Below the pieces are notes generated by a model. That model worked only from the letters and a program-made list of their open reading frames with translations, was not told the origin of the DNA and did not search any database. The translations under genes and the position numbers were made by a program. A DNA stretch of 11,863 nucleotides, taken from the NCBI GenBank assembly GCA_026706165.1, contig JAPOZF010000404.1, positions 1-11,863 of the forward strand, read 5' to 3'. Shown here in pieces: positions 1 through 8,723 of this stretch (the stretch's first letter is position 1; each line of letters starts with the position of its first letter). Source of the stretch: Gemmatimonadota bacterium. Its GTDB lineage: Bacteria; Latescibacterota; UBA2968; UBA8231.

Positions 1-8
1 GTCGAGAA

Positions 9-1184
<1,176 letters not shown>

Positions 1185-1225
1185 GCGGCTGAACAGCCGA
1201 GAGCCGGAAAAGGGAACTACCATTC

Positions 1226-1265
1226 GGGCGCTGCTCGAGGCCCGGAGCAGCGCCCTTGCTGTTTT
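1226..1265 (+). terminator. Strong intrinsic terminator after moeB
   Basis: An 11-bp perfect stem pairs GGGCGCTGCTC (1226-1236) with GAGCAGCGCCC (1245-1255) around an 8-base loop. It is followed by TTGCTGTTTT (1256-1265). A GC-rich stem plus a T-rich tail is the classical Rho-independent form. A small 5-bp hairpin (CGGCT 1186-1190 with AGCCG 1195-1199) sits just after the moeB stop but has no T tract. The terminator isolates moeB from trmB and the dcw genes. Confidence 0.85.
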
Positions 1266-1307
1266 GAGACGGCCACGGGAGCACCCGCCCTGTCCGACGC
1301 GGCGTAG

Positions 1308-1907
1308 ATGACCCGGCAAGTCGAAAACCTGATTCTCGACCTGGAGGCGCGGAGCGACGGCGATCCCGTTTTCGACTTCGAGCAGCTGTTCGGCAATGCA
1401 AACGGCGTCGAGATCGAGCTGGGAATCGGGAAGGGGCGTTTTCTGATCGATGCTGCCCAACGCCACGCAGACAGGAACTATTTCGGTGTCGAGTGGGCGA
1501 GCAAGTACCTGCGGATCGCCCACCAGCGATGTGTGAAGCGCCAGCTGAGCAACGTCAGGCTGGCGCGTGCAGATGCGCGGGAGTTCGTCGAGTTCTTCCT
1601 TCCGGCCGACTCCATCAATGCCTGCCACATCTATTTTCCCGATCCCTGGCCGAAGAAACGCCACCACAAACGCCGCCTGGTCAACAGCGAATTCATCGCC
1701 GAGATCGAGCGCACCCTGATCCCTGGAGGCCGGCTGTGGATGGCTACCGATCACGATGAGTACTTCGGGGTCATGCTCGAAGTACTGGGGGAGTTCCCGC
1801 GGCTGCGGGGCGTGGACGCGGAGTGGGAGGGGGTTCCCACCAACTACGAAGAGAAGTACCTGGCTCGGGGAATGGTCATCAATCGCAAGGTTGTAGAGCT
1901 GGCCTGA
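1308..1907 (+). CDS. trmB: tRNA (guanine-46-N7)-methyltransferase
   Basis: SAM-dependent class I methyltransferase that makes m7G46 in the variable loop of tRNAs. The 199-residue protein is at the short end of the family (commonly about 210-240) because the N-terminal extension is brief. Visible motifs: SAM loop ELGIGKGRF (37-45), acidic ribose-binding GVEW (60-63), the signature IYFPDPWPKKRHHKRRLV (108-125), TDHDEY (147-152) and the C-terminal TNYEEKYL (178-185), equivalent to the family's T-x-F/Y-E motif. ATG 1308 is the first possible start because an in-frame TAG directly precedes it at 1305-1307. I see no good Shine-Dalgarno sequence. It lies between the moeB terminator and the dcw promoter, so it is probably transcribed on its own, though no promoter is recognisable in 1266-1307. 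Confidence 0.95.
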   Translation: MTRQVENLILDLEARSDGDPVFDFEQLFGNANGVEIELGIGKGRFLIDAAQRHADRNYFGVEWASKYLRIAHQRCVKRQLSNVRLARADAREFVEFFLPADSINACHIYFPDPWPKKRHHKRRLVNSEFIAEIERTLIPGGRLWMATDHDEYFGVMLEVLGEFPRLRGVDAEWEGVPTNYEEKYLARGMVINRKVVELA

Positions 1908-2011
1908 ACGGGCAATCGATCCACAATCTCCTCCCCCCGGAGTTTTCACCCATACGAAAGGGTCGGGCAGAAGCCGTCTCCGTCTCCAGGGTCGGAGACC
2001 GGATAATTGCC

Positions 2012-2041
2012 TTGACATCCCTTCCCGGGGAACCGTATACT
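2012..2041 (+). promoter_or_regulatory. Sigma-70 promoter of the dcw operon
   Basis: Perfect -35 TTGACA (2012-2017), 18-base spacer, -10 TATACT (2036-2041; one mismatch to TATAAT). Transcription would start near 2048-2050, about 65 bases before the mraZ start codon. It is the only near-consensus promoter I found in the window. A 6-bp hairpin (GTCTCC 1982-1987 with GGAGAC 1994-1999) lies just upstream and may insulate it from trmB transcription. Confidence 0.85.
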
Positions 2042-2049
2042 AAGCTCAA

Positions 2050-2090
2050 GGGTGTAAAGTGGTGTAAAAGGGTGTGTAGTGGGAATTGAG
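2050..2090 (+). promoter_or_regulatory. MraZ-box-like operator: four 10-base direct repeats
   Basis: Four head-to-tail units in exact 10-base register start at 2051, 2061, 2071 and 2081: GGTGTAAAGT, GGTGTAAAAG, GGTGTGTAGT and a diverged GGGAATTGAG. The base before each is G or T, so the cores read (G/T)GGTGT three times and TGGGA once. MraZ is known to bind TGGGN-like direct repeats with 5-base spacers, also a 10-base period, upstream of its own gene. Here the array begins at the predicted transcription start and fills the 5' leader. Autorepression by blocking initiation or early elongation is the natural inference. Confidence 0.8.
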
Positions 2091-2101
2091 ATGGCGGGTG
2101 C

Positions 2102-2111
2102 GGAAGGAAGG
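2102..2111 (+). promoter_or_regulatory. Ribosome binding site that fixes the mraZ start
   Basis: The purine run GGAAGGAAGG ends four bases before ATG 2116. It favours this start over the in-frame TTG at 2086, which lies inside the operator repeats and has no such site. Confidence 0.75.
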
Positions 2112-2115
2112 GCCA

Positions 2116-2559
2116 ATGGCTCAGTTTTTTCTCGGGGAATACGACGTGCCGGTCGACGAAAAAGGCCGCGTCTTCCTGCCGGCCGACTTGCGACGCAAGC
2201 TGCTTCCGGAAGATGGGGACACTTTGGTCGTGACCCGGGGGCTGGATGGCTGTCTCAACGCTCATCCGCATCAGGCCTGGAGCGAGATCGCCACGAGAAT
2301 TGCAGATTTGCCGCAGACCGATCAGAATGCCCGTCAGTACTACCGCGTGGTTTTCTCGCAGGCAGCGGAGGTCAGGCTCGACAGGCAGGGGAGAGCAACC
2401 CTTCCGAAAAAGCTGCTCGATCGGGCAGGTATCTCGGATCGGATGGTTATCGCGGGAGCGGGGAGGAAACTCGAATTCTGGGAGCCAGATTCCTGGAATT
2501 CCTATCTGACTCCCGCCCAGGCAGAGTTGACCCATTCCGCCGAGGGCTTGCCGCTTTGA
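2116..2559 (+). CDS. mraZ: Transcriptional regulator MraZ
   Basis: Double-AbrB/SpoVT-fold DNA-binding protein of 147 residues, the usual family length, which forms ring oligomers and represses the dcw promoter. Both half-domains show the DxxGR signature: DEKGRVFLPADLR (14-26) and DRQGRATLPKKL (89-100). The N-terminal MAQFFLGEYDVPVDEKGR is typical and supports ATG 2116, as does the Shine-Dalgarno sequence at 2102-2111. It is first in the operon, directly behind a promoter and a four-unit direct-repeat operator that it presumably recognises. The gap to rsmH is 30 bases. Confidence 0.95.
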   Translation: MAQFFLGEYDVPVDEKGRVFLPADLRRKLLPEDGDTLVVTRGLDGCLNAHPHQAWSEIATRIADLPQTDQNARQYYRVVFSQAAEVRLDRQGRATLPKKLLDRAGISDRMVIAGAGRKLEFWEPDSWNSYLTPAQAELTHSAEGLPL

Positions 2560-2589
2560 GGTCCCGCTCCCGCCCCCTGAGACAACCGG

Positions 2590-3525
2590 ATGGAAGAGAA
2601 GGAATATCACCGGCCGGTCATGGTGTCGGAGGTCGTGGCCGGCCTCGTCAACCACCCCTCCGGCGTGTATGTCGACGCCACTGCCGGGGGCGGGGGGCAC
2701 AGTCGGGCGATCCTGAAGCGGCTCTCCCCGGCTGGCCGGCTCATCGCCATAGACCGCGACCCCGAGGCGATAGCGCGGTTACGCCGGATCGCGGGGGAGT
2801 TCAGCGGCCGGATGACAATCCGTCACGGCAATTTCCGCGACCTTCCGGTTCTTGTGGAGGGGGCTGCAGAGGCGACAGCCGTCTCCGGAATCCTGTTCGA
2901 TCTGGGGGTTTCCTCGCATCAGATAGACGAACCGGGCCGCGGATTCAGCTACCGGTCGAACGGCCCTCTGGACATGCGCATGGACTGCAGCGCCGGGACT
3001 CCGGCCGCCGATCTGCTGGCGCAGGTCTCGGAGGAGGATCTGTGCGACATGATCAGGCGCTACGGCGAAGAGCGGGCAGCACGCCGGATCTCCAGGGCAA
3101 TCTGCAGACGAAGAAACTGCGGGGCGCTGAGGTCTACGGGGGACTTGCGGGCTGCGGTAGAATCCACGCATCCCCGGATGCCGAACAAGACCCTTGCCCG
3201 GGTTTTTCAGGCCTTGCGCATCGCCGTCAACGACGAATTGAAAGCGCTGGAATCCGCACTCGGTTCGGCGGTGGAAATGCTGACAGGCAAAGGCAGGCTC
3301 GCGGTAATCTCCTACCATTCCCTGGAGGACAGACTCGTGAAGTCGGCCCTGGCGCCGGGGCTGAAGGGTTGCGCCTGTCCCCCGCGAATACCTGTATGCA
3401 GGTGCGGGGGCAGGCGGTCTTTCCGCACCGTGCACCAGAGACAAACGGCGACGCCCGCCGAAACAGCCGTCAATCCCCGCGCCCGCAGTGCTGGTCTTCG
3501 TATATTCGAAAAGTTGCCAGTGTAG
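2590..3525 (+). CDS. rsmH: 16S rRNA (cytosine-1402-N4)-methyltransferase RsmH (MraW)
   Basis: SAM-dependent methyltransferase that modifies C1402 in the ribosomal P site. Its 311 residues match the family (E. coli has 313). Motifs in order: HRPVM (7-11), SAM loop DATAGGGGHS (29-38), DRDP (55-58), FDLGVSS (103-109), NGPLDMRMD (124-132), YGEERAARRIS (158-168), RVFQALRIAVNDEL (204-217), ISYHSLEDRLVK (240-251) and the C-terminal NPRARSAGLR (295-304). A cysteine cluster CxCP...CxC (261-272) is also seen in many homologues. ATG 2590 is the first start after an in-frame TGA at 2578-2580; the ribosome binding site is weak. It is the second gene of the dcw operon, in its standard place between mraZ and ftsL. 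Confidence 0.96.
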   Translation: MEEKEYHRPVMVSEVVAGLVNHPSGVYVDATAGGGGHSRAILKRLSPAGRLIAIDRDPEAIARLRRIAGEFSGRMTIRHGNFRDLPVLVEGAAEATAVSGILFDLGVSSHQIDEPGRGFSYRSNGPLDMRMDCSAGTPAADLLAQVSEEDLCDMIRRYGEERAARRISRAICRRRNCGALRSTGDLRAAVESTHPRMPNKTLARVFQALRIAVNDELKALESALGSAVEMLTGKGRLAVISYHSLEDRLVKSALAPGLKGCACPPRIPVCRCGGRRSFRTVHQRQTATPAETAVNPRARSAGLRIFEKLPV

Positions 3526-3553
3526 GCCGGACACCGGAAACCGGAACGGAGCC

Positions 3554-3826
3554 GTGCATTCGTTTCAGACGCTGAGAGCCTATGTAGCCACAGTCGCTGC
3601 CGGCGTGGCGCTTACGATTCTGTACGTCTGGGGCAAGATCGAAGTCGCCGAATTGATGGAGGACATCGCCGCAGCAGAAGCGGAAATCGCATCCCTGAAC
3701 GATGAGCGCACCCGGCTGATGGCGGAGGTAGTCAGGGCGAAAAAGCCGGGTGTCATCGTTCGTCGTGCCGAGTCGGAGTTGAAGATGATACCGGCGCACC
3801 GGCTCGACCCCGGAGGGAGGCGATGA
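3554..3826 (+). CDS. ftsL: Cell division protein FtsL-like
   Basis: Small bitopic membrane protein of 90 residues: a short cytoplasmic tail (1-9), one transmembrane segment (about 10-26), then a periplasmic coiled coil (about 29-62) rich in Ala, Glu and Leu, ending in a basic tail. FtsL of this shape pairs with FtsB, joins FtsQ and activates FtsWI. Sequence identity between FtsL families is low, so the call rests on topology, size and place between rsmH and ftsI. I chose GTG 3554, with purine-rich GGAACGGA 3-10 bases before it. A GTG at 3488 in the same frame would give 112 residues and overlap rsmH by 38 bases, adding an unlikely Cys-containing leader. The stop overlaps the ftsI start (ATGA, 3823-3826), indicating coupling. 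Confidence 0.82.
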   Translation: MHSFQTLRAYVATVAAGVALTILYVWGKIEVAELMEDIAAAEAEIASLNDERTRLMAEVVRAKKPGVIVRRAESELKMIPAHRLDPGGRR

Positions 3827-5841
3827 GCGACCGGCAAAGCGAGCACCAGAGACCGGAATCGGGCAAACTTCAAGGTCTTTCCCGGCTGCGCCTGGTTTTT
3901 CTCGCCGGCGCCGTGTTCTGGGGCCTTCTGGTCGGCCGGCTTGTACAGGTGCAAGCGGTTCAGCACCACAGTTTTGCCGAGCAGGCCATGCAGCAGCATG
4001 AACGCTGGGTGGAAATCGCCGCACGCAGAGGCCGCATTTTCGACCGTGAAGGGAGGGTGCTCGCCCAGGATATCCCGGCGACATCCTTCTACTGTCATCC
4101 TTCAGAGGTTCGGCAACCGCAGGACCTTGCCCGGCATTTCGCGGAGAAGACAGGCCGCACACCCCGGGCGATCCTCGAGGCATTGAACGGTGACCGGCCG
4201 TTCGTTTACCTCGCCAGACAGGTGCCGGACACGGAGGCAGCCTCCTACCGTCCCTCCGGAATCGAGGGTGTCCGCGAGCAAAAGGGGACACGTCGCTATT
4301 ACCCCTTCGGGCCGGTTGCCGGCCAGTTGCTGGGGTTCGCCGATATCGACAAAAAGGGCCGTGAGGGGGTGGAGATATCCTACGATTCCGCCCTTCGCGA
4401 GACCACCGGAAGGAGATTGACCAAGGTTGACTCGCGCGGCCGACAGCTTTCCGTGCACAACCGGGAGCACCAGGCACCGCAGGACGGGTCGAGCCTTACT
4501 CTCACGATCGATGCGGTATACCAGGATATCCTCGAGGAGGAGCTGGCGCTCGCCGTCGATTCTACCCGTTCCGAAGGGGCCTACGCCATCATCTCGCAAC
4601 CCCGAACCGGGGAAATCCTGGCGATGGCCAGCGTTCCTCTGTTCGATCCCAACGAACCTGGAAAGTTTCCGGCCGAGGTCCGCCGCAACCGGGCGATAAC
4701 CGATTCCTTCGAGCCGGGATCGACCTTCAAGGCCATTACCGCGGCGTCGGTTTTCGAGGAGGAACTGGCGACTCCGAACACCATCGTCTACTGCGAGAAC
4801 GGCTCCTTCAGGCTCAACAACGGCGATGTTGTCCGGGATGTCGGGAAATATGGCCGGCTCACCGCCAGTGAAGTCCTGGTGAAATCCAGCAACATCGGGA
4901 TGATGAAGATCGCCCGCCGTCAGCAGCGCCCGAGGTTCTACGAATACCTTCGCAACTTCGGATTCGGAACCCGTACCGGCGTCGGTCTGCCCGCCGAGAG
5001 TTCCGGTCTGCTCAGACATGCCCGCAGGTGGTCCGACCGCTCCCTGGAGACAATCGCCATCGGGCAGGAGGTTTCGGTAACTGCCCTGCAACTTGTGCAG
5101 GCCTTCGGAGCAATTGCCAACGGCGGTCAACTGATGGCTCCGCAGATCCTGCGCGTGATGGATGATGGAGCCGGCGAAAGGTCAGTAGTGGAACCGAAAG
5201 TGATTCGCCGGGTAATCTCGGAGAAGACGTCGTCGACCATGAGGGAGATCCTCGCCTCGGTCGTGCGGGACGGCACCGGTCAAATGGCGAAGATTCCCGG
5301 AGTCGACGTGGCGGGAAAGACGGGAACGGCGCAGCGGGCGGCAAAGCACGGGAGGGGGTACGCAAAGGACGAGTACATCGTTTCCTTTGTCGGATTCCTG
5401 CCCGCCCGTCAGCCTGAGTTTCTCTGTCTGATCGTAATGTTGAATCCGCGTACCGAGAAGTGGGGCGGACGGGTTGCAGCCCCCGTCTTTCGCCGCGTCA
5501 TGGAGCGCGTCTACTACCAGGGAAGGATCAAGAGGCCGGGGACGACGGAGAGTAAGCCGCTTCCCGCTCTTGCCAGGGTCCCGGTGCTGCCGGACTTCCG
5601 GGGATTGAGCCGGGAAACCGCCCGCTACCAGGGCCGCATAAGGGGGCTGGCGGTCAGATTCGAGGGGGAGGGCAGTACCGTCATTTCCCAGGATCCCCCG
5701 CCGGGATCGGGGTTTTCCAACCTTGTTTCGTGCAGGCTCGGTCACCCCCGGGAAGCCCTCTTTCCCCCGACCGGAATGCCTGTCCGGCAGTCGGTTGTGC
5801 TGGCCAAGTTTGCCCGGCGCCCTCTGGCGTTTTCGCGATGA
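3823..5841 (+). CDS. ftsI: Septal peptidoglycan transpeptidase FtsI (PBP3) with PASTA domain
   Basis: Class B penicillin-binding protein of 672 residues that cross-links septal peptidoglycan with FtsW. Order: basic cytoplasmic end, transmembrane helix (about 22-41), pedestal beginning RRGRIFDREGRVLA (68-81), then the transpeptidase domain with nucleophile S300 in GSTFK (299-303), SSN (355-357) and KTGTA (499-503). Residues about 586-640 form one PASTA domain (start VPVLPDFRGLSRETA; end ISQDPPPGS plus a beta strand). A 32-residue tail of basic and hydrophobic character follows and is not part of PASTA. A PASTA domain is common on FtsI of Desulfobacterota-like bacteria and Firmicutes but absent from E. 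coli FtsI. Start and stop both lie in ATGA overlaps, with ftsL and murE. Confidence 0.95.
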   Translation: MSDRQSEHQRPESGKLQGLSRLRLVFLAGAVFWGLLVGRLVQVQAVQHHSFAEQAMQQHERWVEIAARRGRIFDREGRVLAQDIPATSFYCHPSEVRQPQDLARHFAEKTGRTPRAILEALNGDRPFVYLARQVPDTEAASYRPSGIEGVREQKGTRRYYPFGPVAGQLLGFADIDKKGREGVEISYDSALRETTGRRLTKVDSRGRQLSVHNREHQAPQDGSSLTLTIDAVYQDILEEELALAVDSTRSEGAYAIISQPRTGEILAMASVPLFDPNEPGKFPAEVRRNRAITDSFEPGSTFKAITAASVFEEELATPNTIVYCENGSFRLNNGDVVRDVGKYGRLTASEVLVKSSNIGMMKIARRQQRPRFYEYLRNFGFGTRTGVGLPAESSGLLRHARRWSDRSLETIAIGQEVSVTALQLVQAFGAIANGGQLMAPQILRVMDDGAGERSVVEPKVIRRVISEKTSSTMREILASVVRDGTGQMAKIPGVDVAGKTGTAQRAAKHGRGYAKDEYIVSFVGFLPARQPEFLCLIVMLNPRTEKWGGRVAAPVFRRVMERVYYQGRIKRPGTTESKPLPALARVPVLPDFRGLSRETARYQGRIRGLAVRFEGEGSTVISQDPPPGSGFSNLVSCRLGHPREALFPPTGMPVRQSVVLAKFARRPLAFSR

Positions 5842-7337
5842 AGGCCTCCGCGAACTCTCTCGGCCGCTTGCTGGAAGTCCTGCCTGATGCCCGGACAAGC
5901 GGTGAGGTGGGTATTGAAATCCGGAACATCGCCTGCGACTCCCGTTCCGTTGGCCCCGGAAGTCTGTTCGTGGCGATCAGAGGGGGCGAGGAAAGGGACC
6001 GGCACGAATTCGTCGAAGACGCGGTAGCGCGCGGAGCCGCTGCGGTGATAGTGGAGAAACCTGCCGATCGGACCGGATCCGCTACCGTGGTCGAAGTCGG
6101 CGATTCCCGCCAGGCCCTGGCGAGAATCGCGGCCCGGTTCTACGGAGAACCGTCTCGCCAGTTGTGCACCGTGGGGGTCACCGGAACCAACGGAAAAACC
6201 ACGACGGCGATGCTGATCCGGGCCATCCTCGACCGCTCCGGGCGTTCGTGCGGCTACCTTGGGACTTTGGGCAGCCTCACCTCGGATACCATGAAACCGC
6301 TGGCGAACACCACTCCGGAAGCTTCCGAACTGCACCGGGAACTGCGGGTCATGGTCGACGCCGGACGCGCGGCGGTGGCGCTCGAAGTTTCTTCCCATGC
6401 CCTTGCCCTCGGCCGTGTCGACGGCATCCGGTTCGATGCTGCGGTGTTCACCAATCTCACCCGCGACCACCTGGATTTCCACGGTTCCGAAGAAGCTTAT
6501 TTCGAAGCCAAGAAAAAGCTGTTCGACCTCATCGAGCCGTACCCCCCGCCGCGTGCGGCGGTCAATCTCGACGACCCTTGGGGACAGCGTTTGAGTCGAT
6601 GCCTCAATGGATCTGCGTTGACGTTCGGAAGTGCAAAAGACGCCGATGTCAGGCTGATGTCAGCTGCCGGGAGGCGAGGCAGGACATCCCTGTCGCTGCT
6701 CACTCCTCACGGCAAAATCGAACTCGAAACGCGGTTGACCGGGAGCTTCAACTGCTCCAACGCCATGGCGGCCGTCGCCTGCGCCCTCGCCCTCGGCGTG
6801 GATGCAGATACGATTGCCGCGGCCCTCGCCGGCTTCGAAGGCGTTCCGGGCCGCTTCGAACGCATCGACGAAGGACAGCCGTTCGAGGTCATAGTCGATT
6901 TCGCCCACACTCCCGCGGGGCTCGAAACGGTCCTGAACACCGCGCGGGAACTGGCAACCGGGAGGCTGATCTGCCTCTTCGGGTGCGGCGGAGACCGCGA
7001 TCAGGGGAAGCGCCCGCAAATGGGGAAAATCGCGGGGGAGCTGGCCGACGAAGTCTTCCTTACTTCTGACAATCCCCGCAGCGAGCCTCCCGGACGGATT
7101 ATCGGCGACATAGCGGCAGGGATGAGCTCCCCGCAAAAGGCGCACCTGCTTCCCGACCGGAAGGAAGCGATCGGGCTGGCGCTGCGGGCGGCCGGAGGCG
7201 GGGACGTCGTGGTGCTGGCTGGAAAGGGCAGCGAAACCCGCCAGGTATTTGCCGACCATGCCATCGACTTCGACGATCGCCACGTAGCCCGGGAGTGGCT
7301 CAGGGGGTCAGGCGCGTCGGAGATCGGGGAGGGTTGA
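5838..7337 (+). CDS. murE: UDP-MurNAc-L-Ala-D-Glu:meso-DAP ligase MurE
   Basis: Cytoplasmic ATP-dependent Mur ligase of 499 residues that adds the third stem-peptide residue. N-terminal UMP-binding domain (about 1-108, with CDSRSVGPGSLFVAIRG at 33-49), ATPase domain with P-loop GVTGTNGKTTT (113-123), TTPEASELH (158-166), EVSSHAL (183-189), NLTRDHLDFHG (206-216), the AKKKLF segment with the likely carbamylated Lys at 225, and C-terminal domain with DFAHTPAGLE (354-363) and FGCGGDRDQGKRPQMG (381-396). DNPR (411-414) is the meso-DAP specificity motif; Lys-type enzymes differ here. ATG 5838 overlaps the ftsI stop as ATGA. A longer in-frame start at 5730 would add 36 unsupported residues inside ftsI. 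There is no Shine-Dalgarno sequence, so coupling to ftsI is likely. Confidence 0.96.
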   Translation: MKASANSLGRLLEVLPDARTSGEVGIEIRNIACDSRSVGPGSLFVAIRGGEERDRHEFVEDAVARGAAAVIVEKPADRTGSATVVEVGDSRQALARIAARFYGEPSRQLCTVGVTGTNGKTTTAMLIRAILDRSGRSCGYLGTLGSLTSDTMKPLANTTPEASELHRELRVMVDAGRAAVALEVSSHALALGRVDGIRFDAAVFTNLTRDHLDFHGSEEAYFEAKKKLFDLIEPYPPPRAAVNLDDPWGQRLSRCLNGSALTFGSAKDADVRLMSAAGRRGRTSLSLLTPHGKIELETRLTGSFNCSNAMAAVACALALGVDADTIAAALAGFEGVPGRFERIDEGQPFEVIVDFAHTPAGLETVLNTARELATGRLICLFGCGGDRDQGKRPQMGKIAGELADEVFLTSDNPRSEPPGRIIGDIAAGMSSPQKAHLLPDRKEAIGLALRAAGGGDVVVLAGKGSETRQVFADHAIDFDDRHVAREWLRGSGASEIGEG

Positions 7338-8723
7338 ATGGAAGGGGTCACTGCCGGCGAGATACGCCAATGGCTGGACGGGCAATGGACCGGGGAGGAG
7401 GCCGACGGTGTCGCTCCGGGGGGGATCAGTACCGATACCCGGAGCCTGAAGGAAGGGGAGGCGTTCCTTGCCCTGCGAGGCCCGAACTTCGACGGCAACC
7501 GGTTCGTCGAAGAGGCTTTCGATCGGGGAGCATGCGCTGCGATTGCCGACTCCTGGGAGGGTAGCAGCCTGCGGCCGGTGCTGCGAGTGGCCGACGCTCA
7601 GAAGGCCCTGGGAGAGATCGCCAAGCAGTATCGGAAGCGGTTTGACCTTCCCGTCATAGCGATCACGGGAAGCGCGGGAAAGACGACGACGAAGGAGATG
7701 ACCGCTGCGGTCCTGGGACGCACCATGCGCGTCCTCAAGACGCCGGAAAGCGAAAACAACGAGGTAGGAGTGCCGTTGACGCTTCTGCGCTTGACGAGCG
7801 AAGTTGAAGCGGTCGTAGTTGAATTGGCGGCGCGCAAGGCGGGGGATATTCGTTATCTCTGCGAGATCGCTCAGCCGACCATCGGGGTCCTGCTCAACAT
7901 CGGGACCGCGCATCTCGAGTTTTTTGAAACTGTAGAGGGGGTGGCCAAAGCCAAAGGGGAACTCCTGGATTATATCGGGGACAAGTCTTCATTGGCTCTC
8001 GTAAACGTCGATGACTGTGTCGTAGCCAGGGAGGTCATGAGGAAAAAGGGGAGACTCCTCGGCTTCAGTCTCGATAGTGAGAGCCATTTTTGTGGGGAGG
8101 GACTTGTTCTCGACCAGGAGGGCCGCGGCCACCTCTCTCTACAGAATATTCCAATCGATCTCCGGATTCCCGGAAAGCACAACGTGTACAACGCCCTGGC
8201 CGCAGCTGCGGTAGGGGATCTCTGCGCCGTTCCCGCGCCCGAAATCGGACGCGCCCTTGCCGAATTCGAGCCTGCCTCAATGCGCTCGGAGGTCGTGTGG
8301 AAAAACGACGCATGCCTGATCAAGGATTGCTACAACTCCAACCCCGGATCTGCGAAAGCCGCCCTCGATCTGCTGGGCGAAATGCAGTTGGCCAACGGCG
8401 GAAGGCGGATTGCCGCCCTCGGTGACATGCTCGAGCTCGGGGAGTCGGCGCCGGAACTTCACGCCGAACTCGGCAGGCAGGCTCGGAGCGCCGGTGTCGA
8501 ACTGCTGCTGACCTGCGGACCGCTGAGCCGCTCCACTCACCTCGGTGCTGTTGAAGCCGGCCTTGAAAACTCGCGCCACATGGAAAACAAGGCCGAACTG
8601 GCTGTGCAGCTTTGCGCAGAGGTTCGGCCGGGGGACGTTGTCCTTGTAAAAGCATCGCGCGGCGCGGCCTTCGAAGAGATTGTCGAGCGATTACTTGTTT
8701 CGCTTCAGGCAGGCTCTTTGTAA
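7338..8723 (+). CDS. murF: UDP-MurNAc-tripeptide:D-Ala-D-Ala ligase MurF
   Basis: Mur ligase of 461 residues that completes the UDP-MurNAc pentapeptide. N-terminal substrate domain (STDTRSLKEGEAFLALRG, 31-48), P-loop GSAGKTTTKEM (111-121), ENNEVGVPLTLL (139-150), NIGTAHLEFF (187-196), AKGELL (205-210), GKHNVYNALAAAA (279-291), DCYNSNPGS (330-338), LGDMLELG (361-368) and KASRG (438-442). The ATPase segment usually seen as E-L/M-G-M-N-x-x-G-E-I reads ELAARKAGDI (162-171), a deviation but not a broken enzyme. ATG 7338 directly follows the murE stop, with GGGGAGGG 4-11 bases before it. The usual next genes, mraY and murD, do not follow; a 295-base structured spacer does. Confidence 0.95.
   Translation: MEGVTAGEIRQWLDGQWTGEEADGVAPGGISTDTRSLKEGEAFLALRGPNFDGNRFVEEAFDRGACAAIADSWEGSSLRPVLRVADAQKALGEIAKQYRKRFDLPVIAITGSAGKTTTKEMTAAVLGRTMRVLKTPESENNEVGVPLTLLRLTSEVEAVVVELAARKAGDIRYLCEIAQPTIGVLLNIGTAHLEFFETVEGVAKAKGELLDYIGDKSSLALVNVDDCVVAREVMRKKGRLLGFSLDSESHFCGEGLVLDQEGRGHLSLQNIPIDLRIPGKHNVYNALAAAAVGDLCAVPAPEIGRALAEFEPASMRSEVVWKNDACLIKDCYNSNPGSAKAALDLLGEMQLANGGRRIAALGDMLELGESAPELHAELGRQARSAGVELLLTCGPLSRSTHLGAVEAGLENSRHMENKAELAVQLCAEVRPGDVVLVKASRGAAFEEIVERLLVSLQAGSL

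Noticed and set aside
1928..1946. Weak terminator for trmB (CTCC paired with GGAG, then TTTT)
   Set aside because: A 4-bp stem around a C-run is too weak to call, although the following T4 is suggestive.
1879..2700. Minus-strand open frame across the mraZ promoter
   Set aside because: It runs antisense to mraZ and the operator and has no family motif.
2079..3575. Long + strand open frame of 498 codons across mraZ and rsmH
   Set aside because: It is a different frame of two clearly recognised genes, its product is Arg/Gly/Pro-rich low-complexity sequence, and it matches no family. GC-rich DNA commonly yields such shadows.
5730..5837. Longer murE start inside ftsI
   Set aside because: It would add 36 Pro/Cys-rich residues that lie in the ftsI tail in another frame. 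The ATGA overlap at 5838 gives the normal MurE length.
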